DNA of 64,000 nucleotides, taken from Salipiger sp. H15. GTDB lineage: Bacteria; Pseudomonadota; Alphaproteobacteria; Rhodobacterales; Rhodobacteraceae. The notes below the pieces were generated by a model that was not told where the DNA came from, did no database searches, and saw nothing but the letters and a program-made list of their open reading frames with translations. Of this stretch, positions 46,756 to 53,567 are shown in pieces. Both the position numbers and the translations under genes were made by a program. The number at the start of each line of letters is the position of its first letter. Position 1 is the first letter of the stretch. The DNA is taken from positions 789,501 through 853,500 of the forward strand of contig NZ_CP123385.1 of NCBI RefSeq assembly GCF_040409955.1. The letters run 5' to 3'.

Positions 46756-47574
46756 TTAGTTCGCTCTGTTCAGGGTTTGGTCCTTTACTGACCGTTGGTG
46801 ATACTCCCACGGGGTGAGCCCGTCGAGGCTCGTGTGGGGGCGGTGGTGATTGTAGTCGTCGCGCCAGGCCGAGATCAGCTCCCGGGCGTGGCGCAGGTTT
46901 GCGAACAGGTGCTCGTTGAGGCACTCGTCTCGCAGGCGGCCGTTGAAGCTCTCGACGAAGCCGTTCTGCATGGGCTTCCCAGGCGCGATGTAGTGCCACT
47001 CGACCTTCCGGTCTTCCTGCCAACTCAGAATGGCATTAGAGGTCAGCTCCGTGCCGTTGTCGCTGACCACCATGCATGGATAGCCGCGCACCCGAGCGAT
47101 GCTGTCGAGCTCACGGCCAACGCGCAGCCCAGACAGCGAGGTGTCCACGACCGTTGCCAGGCATTCCCGGCTGTAGTCGTCGATGACGCACAGCACACGG
47201 AACCGGCGCCCATCCGACAGGCTGTCCGAGACGAAGTCCAGGGACCATCGCTGGTTCGGCCCCTGCGGGATCGCCATCGGCGCCCTCGTTCCGATCGCGC
47301 GCTTGCGACCGCCGCGCTTGCGCACTGTCAGGCCTTCTTCACGGTAGATCCGATAGAGCTTCTTCCAGTTCACCTGCCAGCCTTCTCGGCCCAGCAGGAG
47401 GTGCAGTCGCCGATAGCCGAAGCGCCGCCGTTCGCCGGACAGCTCCTTCAACCTCTCTCGCAACTTGATGTCTGCAGGCCTGGTTGATCCACGCCGATAG
47501 ACACGCGGGTCGATCCCGGCCAATGCACAAGCCCGCCGCTGGTTGTAGTTCTTCTCTTTCATGGCCCAGTCCAC
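46756..47574 (-). CDS. IS3-family transposase OrfB (DDE integrase domain)
   Basis: 272 residues as shown, expressed mainly by -1 frameshift from orfA. Features: HTH_21 region ([33 protein letters not shown]), then the rve core with DDE residues in RWSLDFVSD (Asp), [12 protein letters not shown] (Asp) and [22 protein letters not shown] (Glu). It reads LTPWEYHQR near its end, typical of the IS407/IS51-like groups. Confidence 0.92.
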   Translation of the reverse strand: MDWAMKEKNYNQRRACALAGIDPRVYRRGSTRPADIKLRERLKELSGERRRFGYRRLHLLLGREGWQVNWKKLYRIYREEGLTVRKRGGRKRAIGTRAPMAIPQGPNQRWSLDFVSDSLSDGRRFRVLCVIDDYSRECLATVVDTSLSGLRVGRELDSIARVRGYPCMVVSDNGTELTSNAILSWQEDRKVEWHYIAPGKPMQNGFVESFNGRLRDECLNEHLFANLRHARELISAWRDDYNHHRPHTSLDGLTPWEYHQRSVKDQTLNRAN

Positions 47575-47597
47575 AGCTCGCCGCCTTGCACCGGGCT

Positions 47598-47864
47598 TCA
47601 GAAGTTTTTTCCCAGCATCTCCTTGAGCGTGGCGACATCGAGCATCTGCTCCGCCAGCATCTTCTTCAGCTTCGCGTTCTCGGCCTCAAGCGCCTTCAGC
47701 CGTCTGGCCTCCGACACTTCCATGCCCCCATACTTCGAGCGCCACTTGTAAAATGTGCCATCGCTGACGCCGTGCTTCCGGCACAGCTCCTTGGCTCCCA
47801 TGCCGGCTTGGTGCTCCTTCAGGATGCCAATGATCTGCTCTTCGCTGAAACGGCTTTTCCGCAT
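47598..47864 (-). CDS. IS3-family transposase OrfA (helix-turn-helix)
   Basis: 88 residues: [21 protein letters not shown], an HTH ([25 protein letters not shown]) and a leucine-zipper helix ([21 protein letters not shown]). The end GKNF overlaps an A-AAA-AAC heptamer; slipping back by one gives the KLLKPG lead into OrfB. Confidence 0.93.
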   Translation of the reverse strand: MRKSRFSEEQIIGILKEHQAGMGAKELCRKHGVSDGTFYKWRSKYGGMEVSEARRLKALEAENAKLKKMLAEQMLDVATLKEMLGKNF

Positions 47865-48659
47865 CGTCTGTCTCCTCGTGTGGAGAACAGGCTAACCTCA
47901 AACCGCGGACTTTTCAGGGGAGCAGGCCAGCACCGTTGTGACCAGATTCCTGAATTGGTGTGTCGACATGGATCACACGCTCGAGGTCCACCATCACAAG
48001 GGTCAGAAGAAGCTTTACTCGTCCAACCGCGCACAGATCGTCTGGCTGCCGGAAGAGATCGACATGCTGCTGGAGGAGGCGAGCCCAGAAGAAAAGGCGG
48101 TGGTCATCGCTTTTAGTGAGGGCGGCTTATCCCCACAAGATGTCGGTCTACTTCGGCGTCGACATGTGCAGACCACGCCCAAGGGGCGACGCCTATTCTT
48201 CGCCCGGAAAAAGACCGACAACCCTGTCAGTCTGCCAGTGACCAAAGCGCTGGGAGAGGTGATTGACAGCCTGCCGGAAGGACAGGATCTGCTGGTGACC
48301 TCTTTGACTGGCAAGCCACTAACCGCGCTGCGCGCGTCCCAAATCATCCGCGACCTCAAGATCCGGCACAACAAGAAGGTCGACGACGGTTTGCTGAAAG
48401 TGCGGATTCGCGACGAGCTACGCCCCTACGACATGCGCGGCACCGCAGCGACGGCACTTCTGCGCGCCGGCTGCTCGCTCAACGAGATTGCCGTGACAAT
48501 GGGCTGGGGCCTGCGGCACGCTTCGAACGTGATCGAGCGCTACGCCGCGCTGGTCCCCGAAGTCTCTGACGAGGTGCACCGCAAGCTGCGCAAGGCCAAG
48601 AAAAAACAAGCGAAGGCGGCGCGCAAGGCGGAAGACAGGGTGAAGAAGGATGGTTCGCC

Positions 48660-49004
48660 GTGATTGCACTGAATGAGGTCCGGGCCGACCTCAAACTGGC
48701 GGCCGCGTGGTGCGACGTCGTCGGTGCGTCCGCGCGGGGGACAGACTTCTACGGCCAGGTGTTTCTGCTCAACTCAGGACGCGTGACGGTCGCCCCCATG
48801 GTGGCGCTTGCCGGGCGTCACAAGTACTCCACCACGGCCAACAAAATCGCTCGAGAGTGTCTCGAGCTCGTTGGCTACCCGCCCGTGACCTACGCCACGT
48901 ATCCGCCGAGGACCAAATCGACGTGGGTCAGTATAGGACCACGATCCCATCATGATCACGCCTTGGCGATTCGATATTTCAAGGCGTTCGGCATGACGCC
49001 TTGA
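48660..49004 (+). CDS. Hypothetical protein downstream of the integrase
   Basis: 114 residues from a GTG that overlaps the integrase stop (GTGA). Begins MIALNEVRADLKLAAAWCDVVGASARGTDFYGQVFLLNSG; one predicted alpha/beta domain and no known motif. Followed by a good terminator and then attR. Last gene of the island. Confidence 0.55.
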   Translation: MIALNEVRADLKLAAAWCDVVGASARGTDFYGQVFLLNSGRVTVAPMVALAGRHKYSTTANKIARECLELVGYPPVTYATYPPRTKSTWVSIGPRSHHDHALAIRYFKAFGMTP

Positions 49005-49032
49005 GGCCGGTTCTCCGCATCAGAAAACAGTA

Positions 49033-49061
49033 GCCGCGAGGAGCATTCCTCGCGGCCTTTT
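49033..49061 (+). terminator. Terminator at the right end of the island
   Basis: GCCGCGAGGA (49033-49042) pairs with TCCTCGCGGC (49047-49056), then CTTTT. It lies 28 bases after the last island gene and protects the tRNA locus from island transcription. Confidence 0.8.
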
Positions 49062-49106
49062 CGTCGGCGCAGATCGTGGTTTCGAGCTGGAAATCGAGGG
49101 CGTGCT

Positions 49107-49125
49107 GTAAACCACCCTGTAAACC
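49107..49125 (+). promoter_or_regulatory. Two GTAAACC motifs next to attR (candidate integrase arm sites)
   Basis: GTAAACC at 49107-49113 and 49119-49125, spaced 12 bp start to start, 61-79 bp inside attR. They match the pair near attL in sequence and strand. Confidence 0.4.
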
Positions 49126-49185
49126 GCCAATTCTCAAGGCCCTTCGAAAAGGGTCGAGAACGTAGAACGGTATAAGAAAGTAAGG

Positions 49186-49233
49186 TGGAGGCGAGTAGGG
49201 GAATCGAACCCCTGTGCACGGATTTGCAATCCG
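49186..49233 (-). repeat. attR: 48-bp repeat inside tRNA-Cys
   Basis: Identical to 29121-29168. This copy came with the island and restores the 3' half of the tRNA. Confidence 0.92.
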
Positions 49234-49259
49234 CTGCGTCACCACTCCGCCAACTCGCC
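49186..49259 (-). tRNA. tRNA-Cys (anticodon GCA)
   Basis: 74 nt including an encoded CCA. The 7-bp acceptor stem GGCGAGT/ACTCGCC, anticodon loop TTGCAAA with anticodon GCA (plus-strand 49225-49227), and T loop GTTCGATTC are all present. It is intact despite serving as the integration site, because the island carries its own 3' half. Confidence 0.95.
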
Positions 49260-49869
49260 GTATACCGTGTGGTGCATGGCGTTTAGCCGAGGCCACGCGG
49301 AAGCGCAAGCCCTCTTGCCACACAGTCTACCGCACATTCACGTTTCGTCTTCGTTCTGTTCTGCATCGCCCGGCGATGCTGGCACGGAACCACAGGAACT
49401 TGAGACTTTGAGTGCCTTTGAGCCCCGCAACCTACCTCGACACTCATTCGGTTGCGCTCACCCAAAGTTCATCTCCAGCGAACACTCCCCCATATGGGAC
49501 CGACAGTTTGGGGACGCGTAGGAACACAGCAGCAACCCGAAGCGCCGCTGGCTCAAAGGCGATCCCACCCCAATTCATGATCTCGCGCATTCAGTGCCCC
49601 CCACCGGAAAAGCGACGTGCGCGACCGTCGCCCAGAACCATGCCGCGCTATTATGTGAACAACGCGTTGAGTCACCATGCTATTGATGCTTCGACCACCA
49701 CACTCTTCTTGAATAACCTCTTCGCCCAGCCTCGTCAGATTCACACAACTTCCTCGCATGGCGCAAAATGGCAACACCCAGAACTCATTCGAGAAATCAT
49801 GGACTTATGGGATGGATGAACCCCCTGGAATTACTTACGCCGCTTCATAAATGCAGCAGTGAGTTTATA
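49260..49869. other. Low-GC region right of tRNA-Cys, no convincing gene
   Basis: About 610 bp with weak frames only. It contains the tRNA promoter and the first member of a 75-bp imperfect repeat (49654-49728). A 135-codon frame starting at 49412 lacks a ribosome site and known similarity. Confidence 0.4.
49654..49728 (+). repeat. 75-bp imperfect direct repeat, copy A
   Basis: Aligns without gaps to 50300-50374; 60 of 75 bases match by hand count. The best-kept parts are GCTATTGATG, CTCTTCTT and TTCGCCCA. Both copies can be read in frame as VN...AID...LFLNNLFA, but neither sits in a convincing gene. Confidence 0.55.
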
Positions 49870-50220
49870 ATGCTAGAAAAATACGTGCTCCCCCTCCTTA
49901 AACGGCTGAAGATCAAAATCTTTAAGCAGAGGAGCGACGAAGAAATCACCTCTCTAGGCACCGGAATCTCGTCGTCGGCCACAATTTTCGGAACAGTCCT
50001 ATTTTTCTGGGACTACGCGCACGACCATCCAGAGGGGTTCCCCTGGCTTGGAATTGCTTTGGTGACGGCGAGTTTAGCCTCGTTCATCTTGGAGGGCATG
50101 GTACGTCTTGAAAAGGTCAACCATGGCGACAAGACAGGTACTTGGGTTGCCTTCCTTACAGCTGCGTCTCTATTAGCGGGACTCTTAGGTGCCGCTTTGC
50201 TGATAATGGCAGCATTTTGA
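49870..50220 (+). CDS. Small membrane protein, function unknown
   Basis: 116 residues from ATG at 49870; earlier ATGs at 49768 and 49816 are possible. Basic N terminus (MLEKYVLPLLKRLKIKIFKQ), then three hydrophobic segments (about 36-50, 59-76 and 91-114). AT-rich codon use unlike the core genes suggests transfer. Flanked by the two copies of the 75-bp repeat. Confidence 0.55.
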   Translation: MLEKYVLPLLKRLKIKIFKQRSDEEITSLGTGISSSATIFGTVLFFWDYAHDHPEGFPWLGIALVTASLASFILEGMVRLEKVNHGDKTGTWVAFLTAASLLAGLLGAALLIMAAF

Positions 50221-50779
50221 CTCTATAGGCTTCAAGGCCTCTCAGCGACAAGGCCGCCTCGCTAGGCACGAGACCGTGCGGAACCAGCAAGCGCTTCGAT
50301 GTGAACAAAACGTGGCGTCGCCAAGCTATTGATGTTCCGCCCAAGATGCTCTTCTTAAATAACCTTTTCGCCCACATATCCAAGGATTTCCGGTTCACGC
50401 AGGTTCAGTGAACCGGAATGCACTTCGTAGCCTCCCGGCTTCAAGGCAGCAGCATGATCACTAGGCATGCTTAGAAGAGCCGAAAAGCCGTTCGCGAATT
50501 TGGGGCGACCTTACGTCACCTGTTGTGGAGGTGACAGCGAAGGAAACAGACAGGCGCACGCTGCGCATCTTTCGATGGCGAGGGGGATGTATCGAGAGCT
50601 TGCACTTGCCTCGCGTACTCGAGTTTCTGGTGTTGAGGCGGCGGGGACTCGGACATCCCATCTCTGCTATCGGTTGGCGGTAGAGGGCGCGGCTCAGCTG
50701 CATGCTCCGATCCGGGCAAAAACCATGCGCCCTGATACTCAGGACGTCTCGGGCGGCTCTGGCGCCTTTTCCTGCCCTT
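50221..50779. other. Non-coding region downstream of the protease-FGE gene
   Basis: About 560 bp. It holds repeat copy B (50300-50374). A DGR template repeat and reverse transcriptase would be expected near here, but no AAC-rich copy of the C-terminal segment and no RT frame are present. Confidence 0.45.
50300..50374 (+). repeat. 75-bp imperfect direct repeat, copy B
   Basis: See copy A at 49654. It ends 33 bp before a TGA in the conserved reading direction (FRFTQVQ stop). Confidence 0.55.
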
Positions 50780-52906
50780 TCAGAGTCCCGGGGCCTGACC
50801 TCGGGCAGGACGGAAGCCGATGCGGTTGTACCGGATGCCGGGCGCGTTTCTGTTGCGGTACGCGGAACGGCAGTTCCCGGCGTTGCCGTTCCAGGAGCCG
50901 CCGCGGAGCACACGGTCCGTCTCGCCGGGGCTGCTTTGAAAAGCAGCCTGTATCCGGCCCGAACGGTAGTCATCCGCCCAAATGTCGGCACACCATTCCC
51001 ACACGTTTCCAAGCATGTCGTATAGACCCCAAGGGTTGGACGGATAGGCAGCTACTGAGGTGGGGTGACCGATCGCGCTTTCGGTATTTGCCTGAACCGG
51101 ATCAAAGGCGTCGCCCCAATAGCGGGCGGTTTCGGTCTCTGCCCGGCAGGCATATTCCCATTCTGCCTCTGACGGCAGACGATAGACCGCACCGGTCTGC
51201 GCGCTCAACCAGTCGCAATAGGACTGCGCATCCGTCAAAGTGACGTTGATCACGGGCCGCGACCCTTGTTTCGAGCCTGCGTCACGGAACTTCTTTCGCC
51301 CGGTCTCGTCGCAGAAACGATCGAATTCATCGACGGTCACGGGATGGCGAGCAAGCGCGAATGGCGTGCGGATGTCCACCCTATGCTGCGGCCCTTCATC
51401 CGGATGCCGGCCGACTTCGTCTTTAGGAGATCCCATCAGGAAGCTGCCGGTCGGAATCTGAATCATTTCGGGTGTGAAGGGAAGTTCGCGGAATGCCGCC
51501 AATGGCGGCAAGTCCGCAATCGTCTGGTGAGAAGCTTCGCGCAACGCCGCAAGCAGCGAGCCTCCTGCCTCGCGGAATGGCTCGAAGCCAAGCGCCTTCG
51601 CCCGTTCCTTGATCCGAACGGCGGATCCGTTCATGCGCGCCCAATCGGGCGACATCGAACGCGCCGCGCGCCGGATCGCCCGTGCTTCATCCTCGATCAC
51701 GGCGAGGTCCGCAGAAGACCATCCCTGCCCGCTTACTTCATCGACGCGCTGGAGAAGCTCGGCGGCACGCACCGCTAAATTGGTCTGAAGGCCAGGCGGC
51801 CAAACCCCGTACCCACCCGTGCCGGCGGAGAGCGCGTGCGTTTCTGATGGTGCCAGGGCACCAACGAGTGCCATGGCGTCGGTCTGCACCTTGCGGAGCA
51901 CCTCGCTCCCCTCATCAAACTCCGGCACTTCAAGGCGCAGAAAGTACAACAGATCGGCGGCAAAGCCCCCAATCGACGTGGCGTCTGGTCTGACCGTCCG
52001 GGCAAACGCTGCCGAAATGTCGTCTGTCAGATCTTCCAGCAGGCCAGCGCTGTAAGGTTCGGGCAGCATGTTCCGCTTCCGACGCGCGGTCTCGGCGAAT
52101 TTTTCGGTCGCGGACTCGACTGACGGGCCTGCCTTGTTAGCTGCCTCTGCAAGCAGGGCCTTACCCTCGTTACGGCGGAGGGAGGGAAGGTCGATTGGAC
52201 TCGGCTCGAAAGTCCGTTTGTAGGCCTTCGCCGCGATCTCCTGATGCATCCGTGCGAAGATGCCGGCGGACAGTAAGAATGCGGTGCCGGGAGCATTCAC
52301 GCCCACAGCCTGGTTCATTCCTATCACAGGACCAGTCCGCAAACCGCTATGGTCGCAAGCGAAAAGAGGTGCGCCGCTGAACCCCGCCACGATAAATGGA
52401 TGCTCTGCGTGAAGCGCATGAAAAGCAGTCACACCGTCGCGCCGTTTCATAGGTTCAATTTCTCCGGACGCGCCACAGCCTTCTCTTGGCGCCGCGTGAT
52501 TGCCCTCCGTCGGAAAGCCAAAGCCCCAGATTTTCCGCGCCGCGGGGTCCTCAGCCGAAAATAGACCTTCCGGCGGCGGCCTCTCGTGATCGAGGATCCG
52601 AAGAAGCGCGTAGTCGCCGCGGGTGCCGGGACTGCATTTCTCCCGGGCCGGTCCCCAATACTCAGCGACGCATTCGGCCTCATATTGATGTAACTTGTTT
52701 TCCTCGTCCTGCAACTCGAACGACAAGACACCCCGAGGTGGCGCGGCCGAGGTCTTGTCACTGCCCGTCAATGCCTTAGTGGCGACGTGGGCACAGGTTG
52801 CGAGGTAGCCATGGGGCGCCACGAAGCCTGTGCCAACGGTTGTCGGCGACCCATCCCTGCCTTTTCCAAGGATGCGTGCAATGTGTAACGCGACCCTGTC
52901 CCGCAT
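50780..52906 (-). CDS. Trypsin-like serine protease fused to an FGE/C-type-lectin-fold domain
   Basis: 708 residues. N-terminal trypsin-fold protease with a full triad: His40 in LATCAHVA, Asp98 in TRGDYALLRI, Ser177 in AGFSGAPLF. A helical middle (about 230-480) follows. The C-terminal FGE-sulfatase domain begins near 484 (MIQIPTGSFLMGSPKDE, YRLPSEAEWEYACRAE, LYDMLGNVWEWCADIW) and ends RVLRGGSWNGNAGN, then CRSAYRNRN and RIGFR. No signal peptide, so it is cytoplasmic. FGE-type catalytic Cys are not evident; the domain is more likely a binding module. ATG at 52906 is 4 nt after the Trypco-like stop. Confidence 0.85.
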   Translation of the reverse strand: MRDRVALHIARILGKGRDGSPTTVGTGFVAPHGYLATCAHVATKALTGSDKTSAAPPRGVLSFELQDEENKLHQYEAECVAEYWGPAREKCSPGTRGDYALLRILDHERPPPEGLFSAEDPAARKIWGFGFPTEGNHAAPREGCGASGEIEPMKRRDGVTAFHALHAEHPFIVAGFSGAPLFACDHSGLRTGPVIGMNQAVGVNAPGTAFLLSAGIFARMHQEIAAKAYKRTFEPSPIDLPSLRRNEGKALLAEAANKAGPSVESATEKFAETARRKRNMLPEPYSAGLLEDLTDDISAAFARTVRPDATSIGGFAADLLYFLRLEVPEFDEGSEVLRKVQTDAMALVGALAPSETHALSAGTGGYGVWPPGLQTNLAVRAAELLQRVDEVSGQGWSSADLAVIEDEARAIRRAARSMSPDWARMNGSAVRIKERAKALGFEPFREAGGSLLAALREASHQTIADLPPLAAFRELPFTPEMIQIPTGSFLMGSPKDEVGRHPDEGPQHRVDIRTPFALARHPVTVDEFDRFCDETGRKKFRDAGSKQGSRPVINVTLTDAQSYCDWLSAQTGAVYRLPSEAEWEYACRAETETARYWGDAFDPVQANTESAIGHPTSVAAYPSNPWGLYDMLGNVWEWCADIWADDYRSGRIQAAFQSSPGETDRVLRGGSWNGNAGNCRSAYRNRNAPGIRYNRIGFRPARGQAPGL
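50810..50893 (-). other. Candidate DGR variable region at the end of the protease-FGE protein
   Basis: Codons for W672 to R699. Relative to the usual asparagine-rich DGR target pattern, the divergent residues are encoded by GGC, TAC, ATC, TAC and CGC, each reachable from AAC (or GAC) by changes at A only. Matching positions still carry AAC. No template repeat or reverse transcriptase lies in the window. Confidence 0.4.
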
Positions 52907-52910
52907 TCCG

Positions 52911-53267
52911 TCAGTCCTTGCTTTCCCATGTCAGGGTGAACTTCAGCGCTCCGCTGCTTTCGCCTTCTACGATCCAGAAATTGGCCTTGCCCTTCAGCGT
53001 CCCCGACAGTTCCAACGTCAGCTTGTCGGGCCGCGCATCGCTGGCGATGGACTGCATTTGCTCGTGCATCGAATTAGCTATTCCGGCGAGCGACTTCGTG
53101 ATCTTCGCGAATTTGGCCTCAATTTCAGCCTCTCCTTTCGCGGAGGTTTTTCGCATGCCGCTGCTTTCCTCTTGCGGCTCAGTCGGGTCCGCCTCTACCT
53201 CCATGAAGATCGCAGCTTCGTCTTGGCCTTCCCCCAGCGTGAGCTTGAGGATCTTTTTCTCAGTCAT
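52911..53267 (-). CDS. Trypco1/CU044_2847-like small protein
   Basis: 118 residues; GGGAG lies 7 nt before ATG 53267. Pattern: an N-terminal strand pair (KILKLTLGEG, AAIFMEVEADP), a linker, a helix (AEIEAKFAKITKSLAGIANSMHEQM), then ARPDKLTLELSGTLKGKANFW and a final strand GALKFTLTWE. This strand-helix-'P-D-x-L-x-L-x-x-x-L'-strand layout is that of the trypsin-co-occurring domain (Trypco1), and the next gene, 4 nt away, is indeed a trypsin-like fusion. Likely a partner or regulator of the protease. Confidence 0.7.
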   Translation of the reverse strand: MTEKKILKLTLGEGQDEAAIFMEVEADPTEPQEESSGMRKTSAKGEAEIEAKFAKITKSLAGIANSMHEQMQSIASDARPDKLTLELSGTLKGKANFWIVEGESSGALKFTLTWESKD

Positions 53268-53343
53268 TCTCTATCTCCCAGTCGGCTTTCATTGTGTTTT
53301 CAACCATATTATACGGGATGTTGACCAGTGAGGAAAATCCATG

Positions 53344-53547
53344 TCACTCACTCGAAGCGCATTCGGCCGGATCGCAATTGAAAAAAGCAAAACGATAGGG
53401 AACGTCAAGCTGAACTCCGGCGGGATGCTGTCGCCGCTTAAACACAGGCCGTTCGACTGACGTAATGATCAGCAGGTACCCCTCACGGGTATTCGCTCTT
53501 GTCCCGGCATAGATTGCTCCAAGTACATGAAGAACAGGCAGATACAT
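53344..53547 (-). CDS. Possible small protein between the NTPase and Trypco-like genes
   Basis: 67 residues (MYLPVLHVLGAIYAGTRANT, then EGYLLIITSVERPVFKRRQH and RFAFFNCDPAE). It begins 20 bp after the NTPase stop on the same strand and fills an otherwise empty 300-bp gap. The ribosome site is weak and no family is recognised, so it may be spurious. Confidence 0.35.
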   Translation of the reverse strand: MYLPVLHVLGAIYAGTRANTREGYLLIITSVERPVFKRRQHPAGVQLDVPYRFAFFNCDPAECASSE

Positions 53548-53567
53548 CTATGTGCTCTAGTGCGTCG

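Larger units (their letters stand above)
46727..47929 (-). mobile_element. IS3-family insertion sequence (1203 bp)
   Basis: Imperfect terminal inverted repeats of about 28 bp: TGACCTGCTCCCC and on to GTCCGCGGTT at the left, TGGCCTGCTCCCC and on to GTCCGCGGTT at the right. Flanked by the 4-bp target duplication GCAC (46723-46726, 47930-47933). Contains orfA and orfB with an AAAAAAC slippery site. It looks complete and potentially active. Confidence 0.9.
46287..48663 (+). pseudogene. Tyrosine-type site-specific integrase, split by an IS3-family insertion
   Basis: GTG at 46287 (GGAGG 8 nt upstream) starts the N-terminal part, which reads in frame to QYDYAGT at 46726. The IS element 46727-47929 then interrupts it, and after the duplicated GCAC the frame resumes as VVTRFLNWCVDMDH. 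Rejoined, the protein has about 389 residues: a SAM-like core-binding domain, then the catalytic domain with RPYDMRGTAATALLRAGCS and MGWGLRHASNVIERYAAL, giving the late Arg and the Tyr nucleophile. It should have integrated the island at tRNA-Cys but now cannot be made intact. Confidence 0.85.

Noticed and set aside
49412..49819. 135-codon frame right of tRNA-Cys
   Set aside because: No ribosome site, no known similarity, and it runs through the 75-bp repeat; weak evidence of coding.
50461..51012. 183-codon minus-strand frame downstream of the protease-FGE gene
   Set aside because: It overlaps the FGE end in a different frame and lacks conserved sequence. I also searched it for a DGR template repeat or RT and saw neither.
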